Positions 63,009 through 64,000 of a stretch of 64,000 nucleotides of DNA are shown piece by piece. The translations under genes and the position numbers were made by a program. Source of the DNA: an uncultured Actinomycetaceae bacterium (GTDB lineage Bacteria > Actinomycetota > Actinomycetes > Actinomycetales > Actinomycetaceae); the NCBI GenBank assembly GCA_902464405.1, contig CABQJD010000002.1, positions 186,001 to 250,000 on the forward strand. Reading direction: 5' to 3'. The notes beneath the pieces were generated by a model, which worked only from the letters and a program-made list of their open reading frames with translations, was not told the origin of the DNA and did not search any database. The stretch's first letter is position 1. The number at the start of each line of letters is the position of its first letter.

Positions 63009-63368
63009 CTAATACAAAAGATCACGCATCTTTTTATCAAATGTGAATACGTGTTCATTTAACAGATGTGCGCGCGCCACAAGCATCGCATCCACAAAAT
63101 CAATATGTTTATTTGAATAAAGTTTCAACGCTTCAAGCACAATTATTCGTTCAGCCATATCTATTTCTTCAAGTAAATCAGAAAGAACATGGCAAATTTC
63201 CTTACGTTCCAGATTATAAACACCATTAAGCACGTAGACTACTTCTGCAATCACTTCTGGAATCGTATAGGCACCTTCACGAATTGTGAGTTCTGCTCGA
63301 TCGGCTTGAGTTTTATTATCCGCTATCAGATACCGCAAAATCACATTTGCATCAATTAGCCAGCGCAT
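63009..63368 (-). CDS. PIN-domain ribonuclease toxin
   Basis: 119 aa from ATG 63368, two bases after the antitoxin stop. PIN acidic residues: Asp in LIDANVILRYL, Glu in IPEVIAEVVYVL, Asp in IDFVDAMLVARA, and late Asp in TFDKKM. PIN toxins cleave RNA when freed from their antitoxin. The frame is open to 63437, but that start overlaps the antitoxin gene. Confidence 0.88.
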   Translation of the reverse strand: MRWLIDANVILRYLIADNKTQADRAELTIREGAYTIPEVIAEVVYVLNGVYNLERKEICHVLSDLLEEIDMAERIIVLEALKLYSNKHIDFVDAMLVARAHLLNEHVFTFDKKMRDLLY

Positions 63369-63369
63369 A

Positions 63370-63657
63370 TCAGTTAATTCCCCGCGATTGATGCTTGTTA
63401 GCAGATGCACGGGCAAAAGCTCTTTTTTCTTGCTCAACTAAATCAGCCTGAGCATATTGTGCAAGCCGACCCTTCATACCTGCCTTTGAAGAACCACGCA
63501 TCATAGGCTGAAAAGGGAAACCACCAACTTCGATACTCTGCACAGCAAAAATACGGATCGCTTCAGCAAAAGAAGTACCAGTTGCACGATACGTTTCTTC
63601 TGCACGTTGTTTCACAATACTATCCATTCGCAACTGCATTAAAGCTTCTTTTGCCAT
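63370..63657 (-). CDS. RelB/DinJ-type antitoxin
   Basis: 95 aa. The N-terminal half (AKEALMQLRMDSIVKQRAEETYRATGTSFAEAIRIFA) is the ribbon-helix-helix RelB/DinJ domain; the C-terminal half (AQADLVEQEKRAFARA) probably wraps the PIN toxin. AAGGAG lies nearby upstream of ATG 63657. Pairing of RelB-type with PIN is less common than VapB-PIN but known. Confidence 0.85.
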   Translation of the reverse strand: MAKEALMQLRMDSIVKQRAEETYRATGTSFAEAIRIFAVQSIEVGGFPFQPMMRGSSKAGMKGRLAQYAQADLVEQEKRAFARASANKHQSRGIN

Positions 63658-63737
63658 CGCTTCTCCTTAAGTTCACATACAATTGTATATAAAATCAATA
63701 CTTTTGTATTGGAAACATGAAGGAAAGATATAAAAAC

Positions 63738-63768
63738 GTGTGGAGCTACTCAAAGAGCAGCTCCACAC
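63738..63768 (-). terminator. Terminator of the Clp ATPase gene
   Basis: 10-bp stem (63738-63747 with 63759-63768), 11-base loop, then GTTTTTATATC on the minus strand, 47 bases after the stop at 63815. Confidence 0.85.
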
Positions 63769-63814
63769 AGGATCGCATAAAACCCTCATCACTACATGCG
63801 TACAAACACCTAGT

Positions 63815-64000
63815 CTAGTTTTCTTGCAAGCCGATAATCTCATCGATGCTATCAGCATGCGAAATACCTTCAGGCAGCTGATAATCCGAATCATGCCCAG
63901 TAAATGTGAAACTCATCGGAATATTATCCTCATCAACATCTACCACAATCGTCTGCCCCTCATAGAACTCGCCAAAGAGGAGCTTCTCGGAGAGCACATC
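63815..64000 (-). CDS. Clp-family AAA+ ATPase, C-terminal end only
   Basis: Partial gene open through the right edge; about 61 residues are visible. LSEKLLFGEFYEGQTIVVDVDEDN followed by SFTFTG matches the last beta-strand region (D2 small domain) of ClpC/ClpB unfoldases. An acidic tail (DYQLPEGISHADSIDEIIGLQEN) ends the protein. Whether it is ClpC or ClpB cannot be told from this part. Confidence 0.7.
   Translation of the reverse strand, partial: DVLSEKLLFGEFYEGQTIVVDVDEDNIPMSFTFTGHDSDYQLPEGISHADSIDEIIGLQEN

Overview
The window comes from a low-to-moderate GC actinobacterium, most likely a host-associated member of the Actinomycetaceae or a close relative. The evidence is the actinobacterial gene order dacB - DUF2342-type zinc protease - tilS - hpt - ftsH, a RipA-like NlpC/P60 hydrolase, pyruvate phosphate dikinase together with malic enzyme, DtxR/IdeR-type iron boxes, and several sortase-anchored surface proteins. 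No 16S rRNA or tRNA gene was seen, so the genus cannot be fixed.

Layout. 1-5.1 kb (minus strand): start of ftsH, hpt, tilS, a zinc metalloprotease and a PBP4-type D-Ala-D-Ala carboxypeptidase. 5.1-9 kb: inorganic pyrophosphatase, an NlpC/P60 cell-wall hydrolase, an alpha/beta hydrolase and rsmI. 9.5-15.2 kb: two large anchored surface proteins, one a GH110 alpha-1,3-galactosidase-like enzyme (blood-group-B type). 15.5-17.5 kb: a DsrE-like gene with TGA at the conserved Cys position, and an L,D-transpeptidase. 17.5-21.4 kb: a CDGSH Fe-S protein and a large FAD/Fe-S oxidase. 21.5-29.7 kb: one minus-strand iron-uptake block (efeU-efeO-efeB, tatB-like/tatA/tatC, feoB, a small Cys-rich protein, feoA) with two IdeR-like boxes. 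30.4-44.4 kb: a surface-protein locus with an amber-interrupted InlB-repeat adhesin, a DUF1542 protein, a plus-strand surface protein and a ZmpA/B/C-type metallopeptidase. 44.8-52.2 kb: ppdK, a divergent RelA/SpoT-Panacea pair, an MFS transporter and malic enzyme. 52.3-53.4 kb: azlCD. 53.5-62.8 kb: a complete aromatic amino acid operon, read aroG-pheA-aroB-aroC-aroEK-aroQ-aroA-tyrA and preceded by a Tyr/Phe leader peptide and attenuator. 63-64 kb: a RelB/DinJ-PIN toxin-antitoxin pair and the end of a Clp ATPase gene.

Three features stand out. First, the divergent Panacea-RelA/SpoT pair looks like a toxin-antitoxin or anti-phage module; its two -10 boxes overlap inside a 14-bp near-palindrome. 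Second, three surface genes carry poly-G/C tracts of 8-10 bases where slippage would switch expression. One tract lies in the 17-bp spacer of a -35/-10 promoter, one lies just upstream of a likely -10 box, and one lies inside the start region of the GH110 gene. Third, the aromatic operon begins with a classical transcription attenuator whose leader peptide contains YYFYFYYF. Several housekeeping enzymes also carry in-frame low-complexity insertions, and many intergenic regions hold short degenerate tandem repeats. Both suggest a genome prone to slippage and repeat growth.
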